From the NCBI GenBank assembly GCA_032622095.1, contig CP136063.1:15603814-15667813 (forward strand): a stretch of 64,000 bases of DNA. Reading direction: 5' to 3'. A program made the translations under genes and the position numbers. The DNA is from Siphonodentalium dalli (lineage: Eukaryota > Mollusca > Scaphopoda > Gadilida > Siphonodentaliidae). Within the stretch, counting starts at the first letter, position 1; each line of letters begins with the position of its first letter. A model generated the notes under the pieces. The model did not search any database and was not told the origin of the DNA. It worked only from the letters and a program-made list of their open reading frames with translations. This document shows positions 42,784 to 53,773 of the stretch, in pieces.

Positions 42784-43214
42784 GTTAAACTAATGTCACA
42801 GAGATACTCATAGGCCTCATTGTGTGGTCAACCAAGCCTTATACGAGATAATAAACACGTATTCATATTCACATATGTTCCACGAGTCATACTGACTACA
42901 GCGATATATACAAGTAAACCCATATATGTATAAATTGTGATATATTATATTTTAACCCCATTATAATGATACCCTTCATTATCGGTATCATGTTCACAGT
43001 GGACATATGTTTATAAGTTATTGTGTCATCCGGGGCTTATGTCATGCATTTTATCAGGTATCTAAACCTTACCACCAATAACTTTCCAATACAAGAACGT
43101 GTCACATGCACCGTTATCAATCCGCTATCACCACTTCGATATGTTTTAAAATTCATTACCTCGTGAAAATAATGAGCAACGGTGGTGTATTGCCTGCGTG
43201 TATGTAAACAGCTA

Positions 43215-43232
43215 CCCCCCCCCCCCCCCCCC
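43215..43232 (+). repeat. 18-nt homopolymer C run followed by (CA)n
   Basis: Eighteen consecutive C followed by ACACACACACAC, ending about 20 bp before the acceptor of exon B. It takes the place where a pyrimidine tract would normally be, being pyrimidine-only but all C. Homopolymers like this are often length-polymorphic and prone to sequencing error. Confidence 0.9.
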
Positions 43233-43264
43233 ACACACACACTGACAAGGTATTATGCTAACAG

Positions 43265-43493
43265 GTGCTGGTGGTGATGACGGATGGTCAATCAAATTTG
43301 AGGTCACGTACTTTGGCTGAGGCGGCGCTTCTACATGAAACAAACATAAAATGCTTCGCCATGGGGATTGGACAGAATGTCGACGAGGTGGAACTGGAAG
43401 CTATAGCATCGAACGTCGACTATGTGTTTAATGTGTCGGACTTTGACTCGTTGGACACATTCAAGGAAATCATACAGGGGAATGCGTTCGAAG
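43265..43493 (+). CDS. Exon B: C-terminal half of the VWA domain
   Basis: The exon follows GCTAACAG, starts on a whole codon and ends GCGTTCGAAG|GTGGGT, leaving one base (phase 1). The first residues VLVVMTDGQSN form the hydrophobic strand and the third MIDAS residue (the D of TDG), exactly what exon A lacks. Then come the helix LRSRTLAEAALLHE, the strand IKCFAMGIG, the segment VDEVELEAIASN, VDYVFNVSDFDSL and the closing helix DTFKEIIQG, the normal order of a VWA fold. The A plus B domain is about 180 residues, normal for the family, with all MIDAS positions present (DASGS, T, D), so it should bind metal. The open reading continues 104 nt past the donor by chance. Confidence 0.94.
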
Positions 43494-45282
43494 GTGGGTT
43501 CAATTTATTTCACATTTTAGAACAAATTCACCCATCAGTAGCATGTATCATTGATGTGAACATGTATATGCCAGTCATAATGGTGAGGGAGTTGTAATTT
43601 GTCTAATAAGTCAATTCTGAACCACGCATAGCTGTCGTAAGCTGATTCATGTGTCAAACTTTAGCTTCATTGGAGTCGTTGTTATCTATAGTATTGTTGT
43701 AACAATTTTTTTGAGGGAATTAGCTCACTTTACGACATTCCGAATATATTATTAAATGATACAGAAGCAATAAACGGCGGTCTGCACGGAGTCTCCTAGC
43801 ATAGACTCAATAAACGGCGAAGTCCGCATGGAGACAACTACCATATAATCAATTACTACTAGCTTTTAATCTCTGCTTCGATAATTTAACATCATTGAAT
43901 CATTGATTATATAATGTACTTTGTGGGCACAAGGTAAATAACACTATCAATAGAGATTTTGACATAATATGGCTTATCTCGGCGTCAACAATTTCAGCGT
44001 TGTGGTTGTGTTTAAATAGACTCTATGTCATTAAATTATTGCTTGGCCAGAAGCTAATTAGCTGAAATTTGTGACCAAAAGGTGATAAGTTACAAACCAA
44101 ACGACGCGCCATTGTCTACACACTTGGAACTAATATTACTTGCCAGAGTTACATAAACGAATATCATCGAGTACCCATGAACCCCAACGTAGTACACAAT
44201 GCCCATGCACTCCAACGTAGTACACAATGTCTATGTACCCCAAGTAGTACACGATTTTGAAAATACAGTTGTAACGAACGACAGACGTATAATATTATGA
44301 CTGATAATCAAAATCGCCGTACAACTATACCCGTTCTGATAATATAACTATGTGAGAATTCTGCCACTTCTCGTCTCCTTCATTAACTCTGCCTCTTATT
44401 CTATTTCGTGCCAAATGCATATTACTCTCTCAAAAGTCCTCATTCTTTAGTTGATTTGTATGGTATTCGTATTTTTTTAATCAAATATTTTCCATTTCAC
44501 TTTCAAATATTTATAAATATTAATAATTAATTAACTAAAATCGTTTTAACTCAAATGTGAACTCAAATCTGCACCAACATTCGACCATTCAATGAAAACG
44601 AGAGAGTTCCATTTGTAAAAGGCCACCAGTATAGTGATATAACCATACTGTGATTTGCATAAAGGCTCCAGAATGATCGAAAGCTAATAGTGCGAGCTTT
44701 CTTTGCCCGATGTGTCACACGAAAGTGTAATTTCAACGACAACCATATTAATATAGTCTAGATATTCTAATTTCAGGATGCTATTGTTTTTGTGTGAATG
44801 TGTGGGTCCAGATATCATTGTGTTCACACTTCCCTCATGCTATCCAACCCTATGTGTATGAATTTTCGCCTTATGTCCCGTGAAGTTAATTATTCTAAGT
44901 TTCTTAATAAACCGTCAGGCTATAATGTACTGTACGTACATGTAACTCAATTTGGAATAAACTCAGGAGTCATACCATTTTTCGCTCATTTTTAGCTTCG
45001 CGCACCCATCGACTGTATAATATAGCAACAACTAGGCTAACTACCGAACGAAAACAATATACATCGACTGTATAATATAGCAACAACCAGGCTAACTACC
45101 GAACGAAAACAATATACATCGACTGTATAATATAGCAACAACCAGGCTAACTACCGAACGAAAACAATATACATCGACTGTATAATATTGCAACCACACA
45201 AAAAACCTTCTACTACGCGGTCGTGATATGTCACGTGTCTCATCTCAATCAAAAGCCAATGGCCAACACGTATCTACTTCAG
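43494..45282 (+). other. Intron B/C (1.8 kb)
   Basis: It begins GTGGGT and ends TATCTACTTCAG, and it joins phase 1 to phase 1: G from exon B plus AG from exon C gives Glu. Contents are short repeats: CAATAAACGGCG twice (43769 and 43809), a ~31-bp motif with AACGTAGTACACAATG three times in decaying form (about 44175-44255), and the 55-bp repeat at 45007-45196. No other gene is seen. Confidence 0.8.
45007..45196. repeat. 55-bp tandem repeat, about 3.4 copies
   Basis: Units start at 45007, 45062 and 45117, with a partial fourth at 45172. Each begins CATCGACTGTATAATATAGC and contains AGGCTAACTACCGAACG. Copies 2 and 3 are identical and copy 1 has one difference. The array ends about 86 bp before exon C. 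Confidence 0.95.
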
Positions 45283-45480
45283 AGGACCCTTGCTTCAAAT
45301 ACCAGACGAAAGAGGACACTAATGGCGATCGATCGTACCATGTCGACAGCATCAGCTTCCTATGCGATAACAACATAACATCAGGCTGGTACCGTGTTAT
45401 CAGTCCTGCTGGTGACGATATGGCGACATCGTGCCCGGGAACACTGAAGTGTGGAGCCCTCTACCCTGTATGGATGGATG
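45283..45480 (+). CDS. Exon C: first half of a D8C (uromodulin/GP2/VWDE-type) domain
   Basis: The exon follows TCTACTTCAG. Two bases (AG) complete a Glu with the G from exon B, giving the junction NAFE-E-DPCFKY. The translation has the hallmarks of the D8C domain: a Cys near the start (DPC), YHVDSISFLCDN, SGWYRVISPAGD, the MATSCPG block and the KCGALYPVWMDG motif, which corresponds to the CG..aP.W..G signature of uromodulin, GP2 and VWDE. Four cysteines and a glycosylation sequon (NIT) are present. With the first donor used (GGATG|GTAAGT) the exon is 198 nt and ends in phase 1, joining exon D as Gly (WMDG-NLP). The last 36 bp are the first copy of a 28-copy array, so the true 3' end may lie at any of 45480+36n up to 46452. 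Function: extracellular Cys-rich module, partner unknown. Confidence 0.9.
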
Positions 45481-46454
45481 GTAAGTGTGGAGCCCTCTAC
45501 CCTGTATGGATGGATGGTAAGTGTGGAGCCCTCTACCCTGTATGGATGGATGGTAAGTGTGGAGCCCTCTACCCTGTATGGATGGATGGTAAGTGTGGAG
45601 CCCTCTACCCTGTATGGATGGATGGTAAGTGTGGAGCCCTCTACCATGTATGGATGGATGGTAAGTGTGGAGCCCTCTACCCTGTATGGATGGATGGTAA
45701 GTGTGGAGCCCTCTACCCTGTATGGATGGATGGTAAGTGTGGAGCCCTCTACCATGTATGGGTGGATGGTAAGTGTGGAGCCCTCTACCCTGTATGGATG
45801 GATGGTAAGTGTGGAGCCCTCTACCCTGTATGGATGGATGGTAAGTGTGGAGCCCTCTACCCTGTATGGATGGATGGTAAGTGTGGAGCCCTCTACCCTG
45901 TATGGATGGATGGTAAGTGTGGAGCCCTCTACCCTGTATGGATGGATGGTAAGTGTGGAGCCCTCTACCCTGTATGGATGGATGGTAAGTGTGGAGCCCT
46001 CTACCCTGTATGGATGGATGGTAAGTGTGGAGCCCTCTACCCTGTATGGATGGATGGTAAGTGTGGAGCCCTCTACCCTGTATGGATGGATGGTAAGTGT
46101 GGAGCCCTTTACCCTGTATGGATGGATGGTAAGTGTGGAGCCCTCTATCCTGTATGGATGGATGGTAAGTGTGGAGCCCTCTACCCTGTATGGATGGATG
46201 GTAAGTGTGGAGCCCTCTACCCTGTATGGATGGATGGTAAGTGTGGAGCCCTCTACCCTGTATGGATGGATGGTAAGTGTGGAGCCCTCTACCCTGTATG
46301 GATGGATGGTAAGTGTGGAGCCCTCTACCCTGTATGGATGGATGGTAAGTGTGGAGCCCTCTACCCTGTATGGATGGATGGTAAGTGTGGAGCCCTCTAC
46401 CCTGTATGGATGGATGGTAAGTGTGGAGGCCTCTACCCTGTATGGATGGATGGT
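45447..46454 (+). repeat. 36-bp minisatellite, exactly 28 copies, each with an in-phase splice donor
   Basis: 28 x 36 = 1008 bp. The unit begins AAGTGTGGAGCCCTCTACCC and ends ATGGATGGATGGT. It encodes KCGALYPVWMDG in the exon C frame and spans the exon end, so every copy holds ATG|GTAAGT at the same phase. Only six substitutions from consensus are seen (copy 6: one, copy 9: two, copies 19, 20 and 28: one each), about 99.4% homogeneous. Two cause Pro-to-His, one Met-to-Val and one Ala-to-Gly; two are silent. The frame stays open through the array and meets TGA at 46461-46463. Another plus frame and one minus frame are open too, as by-products of the 36-bp periodicity. Confidence 0.98.
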
Positions 46455-46993
46455 AAGTGTTGATCTACAGCTACTTGTACGTTTTGAATATCTTGTTAGA
46501 GGGCACTCACAAAATATGTTCATTATCATGAATTATACAGCGCGTCCGCGGTTAGTGTTTATGACATATTATTGACTAGTTCGAGTGCGTGAAACTGATA
46601 AGTTAGTACTCAGGCGAGATGCCAACTTGGGGAATGTAGAATAATACTAGCATCCCAAAACTTTCAAAGAAAATACCACTCCATAGAATACATGGTCTGA
46701 ACTACGCTCAGTTTTAAATATCAATCTCGATTCGGGACGCAACTACATATATAGGCGATATCCTAACACAAGTGATTTCGCCATTGAGAGTCATTGCATT
46801 TAATTAATATATGACTGGCGGCCTGTTAATTTGGATTAATTATCGTAAAAATAATAACATCTACATCTATGTGGTCACCCTACCGGAGTAGTTCGCGTCA
46901 CTTTAACACCACTGACATTCACATAGTTGTCAATATTCAATAGATGAGATCAGTGAGAAGTTATACACGATTGGCGAGGTCGGTGAGTAGTTA

Positions 46994-47154
46994 TATAAGG
47001 ATTAACTGTCATGTGGACTGTTTTTATGGAGATGTAACGGTGAGGTAAGTGGACATAACTTGTGTAAAACCCGACGGGTTTTACATACGAGTTATGTCCA
47101 CTTACCTCACCGTTACATCTCCATAAAAATAGTCCACATGACAGTTAAGCCTTA
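46994..47154. repeat. Long inverted repeat, ~80-bp arms, 1-nt centre
   Basis: Left arm landmarks TTAACTGTCATGTGGACTG, TGGAGATGTAACGGTGAGG and GTGGACATAACT return as reverse complements in the right arm (AGTTATGTCCAC, CCTCACCGTTACATCTCC, CACATGACAGTTAA). The centre GTAAAACCCG-A-CGGGTTTTAC is perfect. A few mismatches near the centre (TGT versus ATACG) and one A/C difference near the ends argue for a real, slightly aged foldback element. Confidence 0.92.
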
Positions 47155-48979
47155 TATTTATATACATTTAGCGAAAAAGCCACTTTTGTAAATATATTTA
47201 AATCGAAAAGTGTATCGTGACAAGTCAGACAAGATCAGCCCAAAATACCCAATAGCACCCTTGGCAAAAGTTAATAGGAACAATTTCTCTTCATGTTGAA
47301 ACCCGATGATGTATTAAGTCAATCCTGCGCGAGTCAAAATGCGCCCAAAGCATTACGCGTTCGTCTTTTCAAACCTAATGTATATCGATGGTGTTATTAG
47401 CTTGGTGTTATGAGGCGTTGCGCATTCACCGAGAAATAACTGCAACTAGCCACGTGGGCGCCGACCAATCAGAATGCTGGATTTAGTGATGACAACACTT
47501 AGTGTGTAAATATACTCAATTGATATAAGCGGGGACTCTCGTCAGCCGCACCCGGGTCTTGTCTTGACACTCAATACAATAGTGGCAGATGCGTGGAGGC
47601 ACAATCGAAAATGGGGTTCTACATGTCTATACACGTCTCCACTGGAAGTGCAAATTGCGAAAGCGGTCATGTTGACGTAGGTACAACCATCTTACTATGT
47701 TAAGACTGTACACGCCAAAGACACATTGTATGCGAACAGCGTCGGTGGTGTTTATATATATTCCTAGTGATGCACATAGTGTGTATGCATACAAAATAGC
47801 TATGCTATACGTAATCTACCCCTTTAATGAGGTTGTAGATCAATAATACCGCCAGTATAGTGATACCGCCTCGAGTGCTAGCGGTTGACATATGGTATCC
47901 GCTGGTATCCGCTGGTAATCTCACTACGGTAATAACTGCGATAACCAAGTAAATTTCCGCAGCGTTCATTTAGTTTTTTACTGCAAAAACTGTTTTTATA
48001 AACTGTTTACGGTTAATTCAACATACAAAGTTGGTCACTGAACGCCATTTGCGATTGCATCATCAATGCACGCCATGCCAGAAATAAACAATTTATCTGG
48101 TGTGGTTACAATACCGATTTAAAACAATACAATACGTCTATCAGTGAACGAGATATTTGACTGCGGTTGTTGACATGAACACGGTCGAGTAGTGCGGGAA
48201 TAACGGAGTCTAAGGTGGGTCGATTAATTAGGGCATATCTTTATGTATTTCCATAGTGATTCTGGATTTCCTTTACCGTACATAAATGTGCATTAAACTC
48301 CCAATAGTATTGTTTCTTCATATCTTCAGAAAACCTTATTTATGTGAGATTGGTTGTAATTCGTTTAATTAGGTTTAATTGGTACATAGTGCTGTTCCGG
48401 TAACCCACCTGCCCCTACATGTAGTCCAGACGTCCTCCGTTATTAATTTTATCGATACCATAAAAATATACAAAGCGCACTAACCGCAACAACATAAAAT
48501 CATGTGTAATCAATATCTGATTATAGTACAATAGTGATAATCAGTCGCTGATCTGAATTATTTGCACTGAAAATCTTATATAAGAAGCGCCTCTGTGTAT
48601 ATGGTCAACTGGTTATTGAACCAGTTTCAACATCTGATTTTATCGCGATAATGTTTATTACAAATAATGACAATGATTAGTTACCCCTTCCAATAAAAAA
48701 ACCAAGTAATCTGCCCAGTGTGTCTTATAACCACCGGTTGTGCAAATGGCATATATTCAGATAAAATATATGTAAACAATATGTTCATAGCCCAATCACA
48801 TTTGTTTTCCTTCCGTTACCGGTAACATCACTAGCAATACCGCGTATCTATTTGGAGGTGGGCCAGTGGTTTTTAAGCCCTTTCATGACGGGAGCTGCGC
48901 TGGCGCAGCATTAGCACATCCAGCTTCAGTCCATTCTCGTACAATGTACTGTCTTAAAATGTCAATGTAAATATTGTTA

Positions 48980-49048
48980 GCCAATGTATTCACGTATATA
49001 TGCGAGGCTCCCATAGGGAGACTAGCTTTTATAAGATAATGCATTGGC
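48980..49048. repeat. Diverged 69-bp hairpin unit
   Basis: Same 69-bp length and layout as the hairpins at 54287, 54734 and beyond: GCCAATGTATTCACG, TATATATGCGAG, then CTAGC...ATAAGATAATGCATTGGC. The loop region differs (GCTCCCATAGGGAGA). An older or separate subfamily member. Confidence 0.75.
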
Positions 49049-50209
49049 ACAATGTTTTCGTAAAACTCAGGAAGCTCCAGTCATGAACACATACCTTTAT
49101 ACTGTTTACATAAAAAGGGGTAGGGTTGTCCTGCCTGAGTGGCCAAATTTGACCCATACTTGGTAAAATTGTCCCCAAGGAGTGGCAACACATTCCCCCC
49201 CCCCAATTAGTGGCAACATTGCCTCAAGGAGTGGCAAAATTGCCTCCTAAACTTCCCTAAAGTGGTAATATTTCCATACACGAATTGGTAACACTGTCCC
49301 AAAAATGGCAATTATCTACCTCTATTTAGGGTGTAAGTTAATTGCCCCATTAGAAGGGGTAGTTTGCAAATTACAAATTTTACATTATTTTTTATAATTG
49401 TTAAAAAATGTAAGAAAAAATGAAAACAATTATAAAAAAACATGTTAAAGAATGTAAGAAATAATGATAAGAAATATGATAAAAATTGTTTTAAAGAATG
49501 TAAGAAAAAATTATAAAAATTGATAAAAAAAAAATGTAAGAAAAAAATTATTAAAACAAATGATATAATTGTTAAAGAATGTAATACAAAATGATAAACA
49601 TTGTTATAGTTTGGGGAAAGAGTAACAGCAATCCCATGATGGTGGCAAAACCCCCTCCCTAAAGGAGCAGATCTGACAACCAGTTATTCAGTGTGTAACG
49701 GGAACAGAAGGCAATAAACGCTGGATGCGAATAGTATACATATATACGGTCACATGTGTGCATGACAGGTCACAGTAAACTAACTAAATGTCACAGTTTG
49801 GAAATTTACGTATGAGAAAAGCAGATGGAGGCGAATTGGTTCAGTTAGAAACATACACGATAGACACCACCTCGCGTGTGGATAGACGGCAGACAATACA
49901 ACTGAAGGTCAGTCTTTTTTTCCATATTTTCCAAAGATATAATAAAAAATCTATTAGCGGCTTAAGCTATCACAACAATTCTTATATGATACTGCAGAAA
50001 CCGGACATTGAACATATTTGTTTGAATAAAATTTTGGCATGCAAATTTTACTTCTAAAAATTGTGATCGACGCCACTTAAACGCTTATATGTCATGTTCT
50101 CCACATCTGGACCCCGTCATTCACATGCCATCGGATGCGTATAATGTCATGCACGAATTCCAATCGATTGCGGAGTGAATGTGCTGATAATGATTTTGTC
50201 CCAAAACAG

Positions 50210-50377
50210 GAAACCTTCCGACTCCATCTGACAGAACTGTCCGCCGGAAGATGTGCGTTTCCACCGGAAGTAGCTGCTGCACATATACGACGACATTTAG
50301 AATGCGGAATTGTGGGGATTACTATGTCTACAAGCTCGCTCCACTGAGCACACCTTGCCAATATCGATTCTGCTTTG
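50210..50377 (+). CDS. Exon D: second half of the D8C domain
   Basis: The exon follows CCCAAAACAG and ends TGCTTTG|GTGAGT; 168 nt, phase 1 at both ends. The translation NLPTPSDRTVRRKMCVS, then TGSSCCTYTTTF, RMRNCGDYYVYKLAPLS and TPCQYRFCF matches the C-terminal half of D8C domains in order: R..C, G.CC, V..C..YYVY.L and C...YC. The pattern NCG-YYVY-L is characteristic. Six cysteines are present. With exon C the domain is about 120 residues and complete. The WMDG|NLP junction falls where other family members have a variable linker, so extra 12-residue copies of CGALYPVWMDGK could be inserted there without touching the later cysteines. Confidence 0.92.
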
Positions 50378-52387
50378 GTGAGTTGTACGCTCAAATTATG
50401 ACTATATGATGCTGACTATGTACCAATGATAATGTGTCCCGTAGTCTAGTGGTGAATGTAGATTTGGCCGTGAACGGGACAATGAAGAATCCAGTAGGTT
50501 TGATATTTTTATACTTGAAATAAGTTTCTGCCGATAAGCACAATAGGTCGATGAACAGAGGAGTTGGTTGTTCGGTGGTCTGAGCGGGAGTGCCTCTATG
50601 TTCTTGACGCGAGTAGTTATGCAAACGTTTGGTGTATCATGCTTCCAAATAAGGTCTGATATATCATGATACCCTTGTCTATGACGTGTACCATACTATT
50701 GTTTACTATAGGATGATGGTGGTTTGATCCTCCCTCACTTATACAATGCGTCGTGTGAGAATCAGATGGTGCTATCTAACATTTATCATTTTGTTGGGAA
50801 ATCGATGTTGAAATTTCGAGACGGGAATTACCAAGTAAATCGTTTTCAGTGTGTGTCGTCGTGTTTTAAAATGTTAAAGCTAACTAAAACATTATTATAT
50901 CCGAAGTCTCAGTTCTAGAAACTCGCCAGTTTTATAATAAAAGACAAAAATGTGTTAGAGATAGAACCTTTTGCCTACGAAACAGCTTCCGGATCAGAGT
51001 GCACATGGAGATAGAACTACCTAGCCTGAATTTTTCCTCCATTTTATGTTGGCCTATGTGGTTAAATTCGACAGCAGCTTATTCAAGAAATGTGTTGTAT
51101 TATCTCCAGCAGTTTGTGAGGGGATTGTGTCAGTGTATATTTATATGAGCGAGTGGTCACAATTCTTTGCCATTTTGGGAAACGAATGGTTGTCGCTTTC
51201 AATTTCATGGGTAAGAATGCATGTAGGCCTGAAAAATGGCGTGACGCGCAGAATCACTTCTCACATTTTCTAGGTTCACATGCATTCACACACCATGGAT
51301 ATGAACGAAACAATAATTTATTTCTTATATGTACATATCAGAATGTTAACGAGGCAATAATGTGATATAAGTATGCCACAGAAATATCAAGGATTGTGCC
51401 ATTTTCGTTTAGTTGGTCTATTTGGCTCAAATGGGGAGTGTATTATCGACTAAAACATGTCAACGATATCATAACCGTCTAATTACATAGTTAGGTTAAT
51501 GAATGTGTAAGTAGATCCGCTGTCTCTCCTTGACAATGTGTGTGATTTTCATAGTTATAACGTATGCCCAGGTCAAGTTACATAAACATATAATATTATA
51601 TTTCAACTGTAAAACCTCAAACGAAAAGGAATAGGAACAACAAGAGGTTTGGAGCTATGTCTCGCGCACAGTATCAGACAAGTCTGGGAAAATGTGCACT
51701 CTAAACTGGTATTTATTATTATCCGAAGAAGGATAAAATACTTTCGGTAGATAACATAATTTCCCTAATAACCAATTTCACCAAAACAAAGCATGGAAGC
51801 CAGACTGTTTCCATCTTTTGGATTTTATAAGAAACAACTCAGTTGTTAATAACTAACGTTGATGTCTTTTGATAATGCATTGGTTCACCATCTGGTAGAC
51901 TGCTGGTCGCATTGATTTGTTCTCCAACAACACAATATTATAAAGATGGTTTATCGGTTATAGTTATTACCGTGGACTGGTACATGATACATAGTTCCAT
52001 GCCCACAAAATATGATCGATCAACACACGAAAAAGATCCGAGAACATAATACATATATGTATACGTATGACATATCCAACTGTAGGCTGATGCAGGATCC
52101 GAGTTTTCAACTGTTCGATGTTGGACCAACCTTGGGGATAAGCCACCCCACACCCCCTGTCGCCGCGTCCCTGATTGGTGGTCAACGCTACGATTGTGTT
52201 ATTTACAAAGCAATGCTCCGGTATTTGTTTCACTACAAGACAACTTGTTTACCCACTGGATCCATTTTGGGATTATTCGTTGTACTGTATGGTGCTCTAG
52301 CTGTATTCGAGTTTGTTATTAATGTGATAGTTATGTGTTTTATATGTTAACTGGGTGTGAATGAAATTATGTTTTATCTATATACAG
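50378..52387 (+). other. Intron D/E (2.0 kb)
   Basis: GTGAGT to CTATATACAG. AT-rich, no repeats of note. Several ORFs of 60-112 residues are present; one (52012-52350, plus) has a hydrophobic C-terminus but no splice support or family resemblance. Confidence 0.7.
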
Positions 52388-52447
52388 GTGGAAAGCAACG
52401 GTGTGCCAATGGGGACTACATGCCTTCAACACCGGCTGTTTGTTCCG
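52388..52447 (+). CDS. Exon E: 20-residue Cys-containing linker
   Basis: A 60-nt exon between CTATATACAG and TTCCG|GTAAGT, phase 1 at both ends. It reads GKQRCANGDYMPSTPAVCS plus a split codon. It contains two cysteines, one near each end, and links the D8C domain (RFCF) to the next segment (DPQPGITI). In VWDE-like proteins a short Cys-containing stretch follows the D8C domain, so its position fits. Evidence is the paired splice consensus and the matching phase on both sides, not a domain match. Confidence 0.72.
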
Positions 52448-52568
52448 GTAAGTGGTGCAGGGCGTGGTTCCAGGGACGTTGCCATAGGGGTAGGGTGTTT
52501 CACTCCCCAACATTGGTCAAATATGTTATGACCGAAACAACATTAGTTGGAAATGTAATAACAAAATT

Positions 52569-52678
52569 GTGTTGAATATGCTCTGATAGTGTGTTGAATA
52601 CTTTCTGATAGTGTATTGAATACTTTCTGATAGTGTGTTTAATATGCTGTGATAGTGTGTTGAATATGTTCTGACAGT
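52569..52678. repeat. 22-bp tandem repeat, 5 copies
   Basis: Five units of 22 bp built on GTGTTGAATA, then TGCTCTGATAGT or CTTTCTGATAGT variants. No coding role is apparent. Confidence 0.95.
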
Positions 52679-53245
52679 GTATATTACAACCAGTATGCCA
52701 CGTGGCATTCCGTTGTTTAAGGCCTGACCAGGCCTGACGTCGAATATTTCGCAATTTCTTTTTCAAACTTTTCGACTGAAATGTCCCACAATATGTGGTG
52801 TCAAGTCAGATCATTTGATACTTTTGGCGGACAATTTGGAAAACAAGCCAACGTGGAACGATTGTGCACATGGACTATCTCGGGTTTGGAAATGCCCATC
52901 TGCTTCAATGGGGCACATTTTAAATATCAAAATAAGGATCAAACCCGGAGATCATCTAGCAACGCCCATGTGTGTATGTTAGGTTTTACTAAATGTACCG
53001 TACAGGTAAGTTTATATTCTACAGTTGAGATAACGTTCACACCACCAACATGCGACACGTAATGTCTACCCGCAATGCCGGTACTGACTGCAATATCCCA
53101 ATCAGTTATCAAGTTACATATTGGAACGGCCTGTTATTAAGTTCGAGGTATGTTCAGGTATTAAACGTAAATAACATGCAGCAAAAAAGAGGATGCCAGA
53201 GCAAAATGATTCATATTCATATGCGGGAAATGTTCAGATAATAAG

Positions 53246-53773
53246 TTAAAGATGGATTATCTCTTTAAATAACAAATTTTAAATAGTTGCGTGGGTATAA
53301 AATAATAGATATGAACTGAAGACCTTTGTCCGGAAAAGCTTCTATCAATTAATATTGATTTTATTTCGAATATTATATCGGGCCCAGTTATGTTACTATT
53401 TTTAGAACCGACCATTCGGATGAGACCGTATTGCGATATAGAGCACTGGGCTGTTCCTACGGCTACGCGACGAATGTCAAATGTCACAGATTGGTTGTTA
53501 GTATTGTTTTGTTCCACAGATATATGCGATAATGAGTATAATTAACGTTTATTTGTGACAAAATTGCACCATATAATTTCTGGTCTCTGTTAACAGTAAC
53601 CACTATTGTTCGTTAGCTGAACAAACACACCTTTTTAGACCAGAAAATATTCGAAATAAAATGAATATTAATCGATAGAAGCATTTCCGGACAGGAGTCT
53701 TCGATTCAAATCTAATATTTTATACCCCGGTAACTATATAATACATGTTTACAAAGAGATAATCCACCTTTAA
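53246..53773. mobile_element. Complete 528-bp MITE with long imperfect terminal inverted repeats
   Basis: Ends are TTAAAGATGGATTATCTCTTT and AAAGAGATAATCCACCTTTAA, i.e. an inverted repeat bounded by TTAA. The similarity of the two ends extends inward about 130 bp (TCCGGAAAAGCTTCTATC and ATTTTATTTCGAATATT versus GATAGAAGCATTTCCGGA and AATATTCGAAATAAAAT). No ORF, so non-autonomous. TTAA at both ends could be a piggyBac-like target site, but the internal ends do not start with CCC, so the family is open. Two partial copies in the 17.9-kb intron match it. Confidence 0.88.

Larger units (their letters stand above)
25335..43264 (+). other. Intron A/B, 17.9 kb, splitting the VWA domain
   Basis: The intron begins GTATTT after a phase-0 codon and ends TGCTAACAG before a phase-0 codon. 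The two flanking exons read straight through as one VWA domain. It is filled with repeats: a split MITE (25868-26060 and 42451-42783), ~300-bp diverged duplications (26290-26880), a perfect long inverted repeat (27905-28071), a terminal-inverted-repeat element (28460-28797), the 93-bp array (28817-37627) and a ~160-bp duplication (37690-38035). ORFs inside it show no recognisable domain. Confidence 0.85.
46455..50209 (+). other. Rest of intron C/D
   Basis: It ends CCCAAAACAG before exon D. It holds a long inverted repeat (46994-47154), a diverged 69-bp hairpin (48980-49048) and an AT-rich patch (about 49380-49605) with repeated AAAGAATGTAAGAA and ATGATAAAA words. The same words fill 56340-56590, so this is probably an element of the same family. 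Between about 49120 and 49300 there are loose repeats of GTGGCAA.ATTG words. No gene is supported. Confidence 0.7.

Noticed and set aside
45381-46575. Second plus-strand frame (374 residues) and minus-strand frame (382 residues) over the 36-bp array
   Set aside because: A 36-bp repeat keeps any stop-free frame open throughout. Only the frame continuous with the D8C translation of exon C has independent support.
47440-47640. Promoter-like patch (CACGTG, CCAATCAG, TATAAGC, then an ATG-led ORF)
   Set aside because: Spacing between the TATA-like and initiator-like words is short, the ORFs are under 30 codons, and no downstream exon pairing could be shown.
52781-53062. Cys-containing plus-strand ORF ending in a good-looking donor (GTACAG|GTAAGT)
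   Set aside because: The donor would end the exon in phase 0, while exons E and F join in phase 1, so it cannot be a cassette between them. No family match was recognised and no clear acceptor matches the frame.
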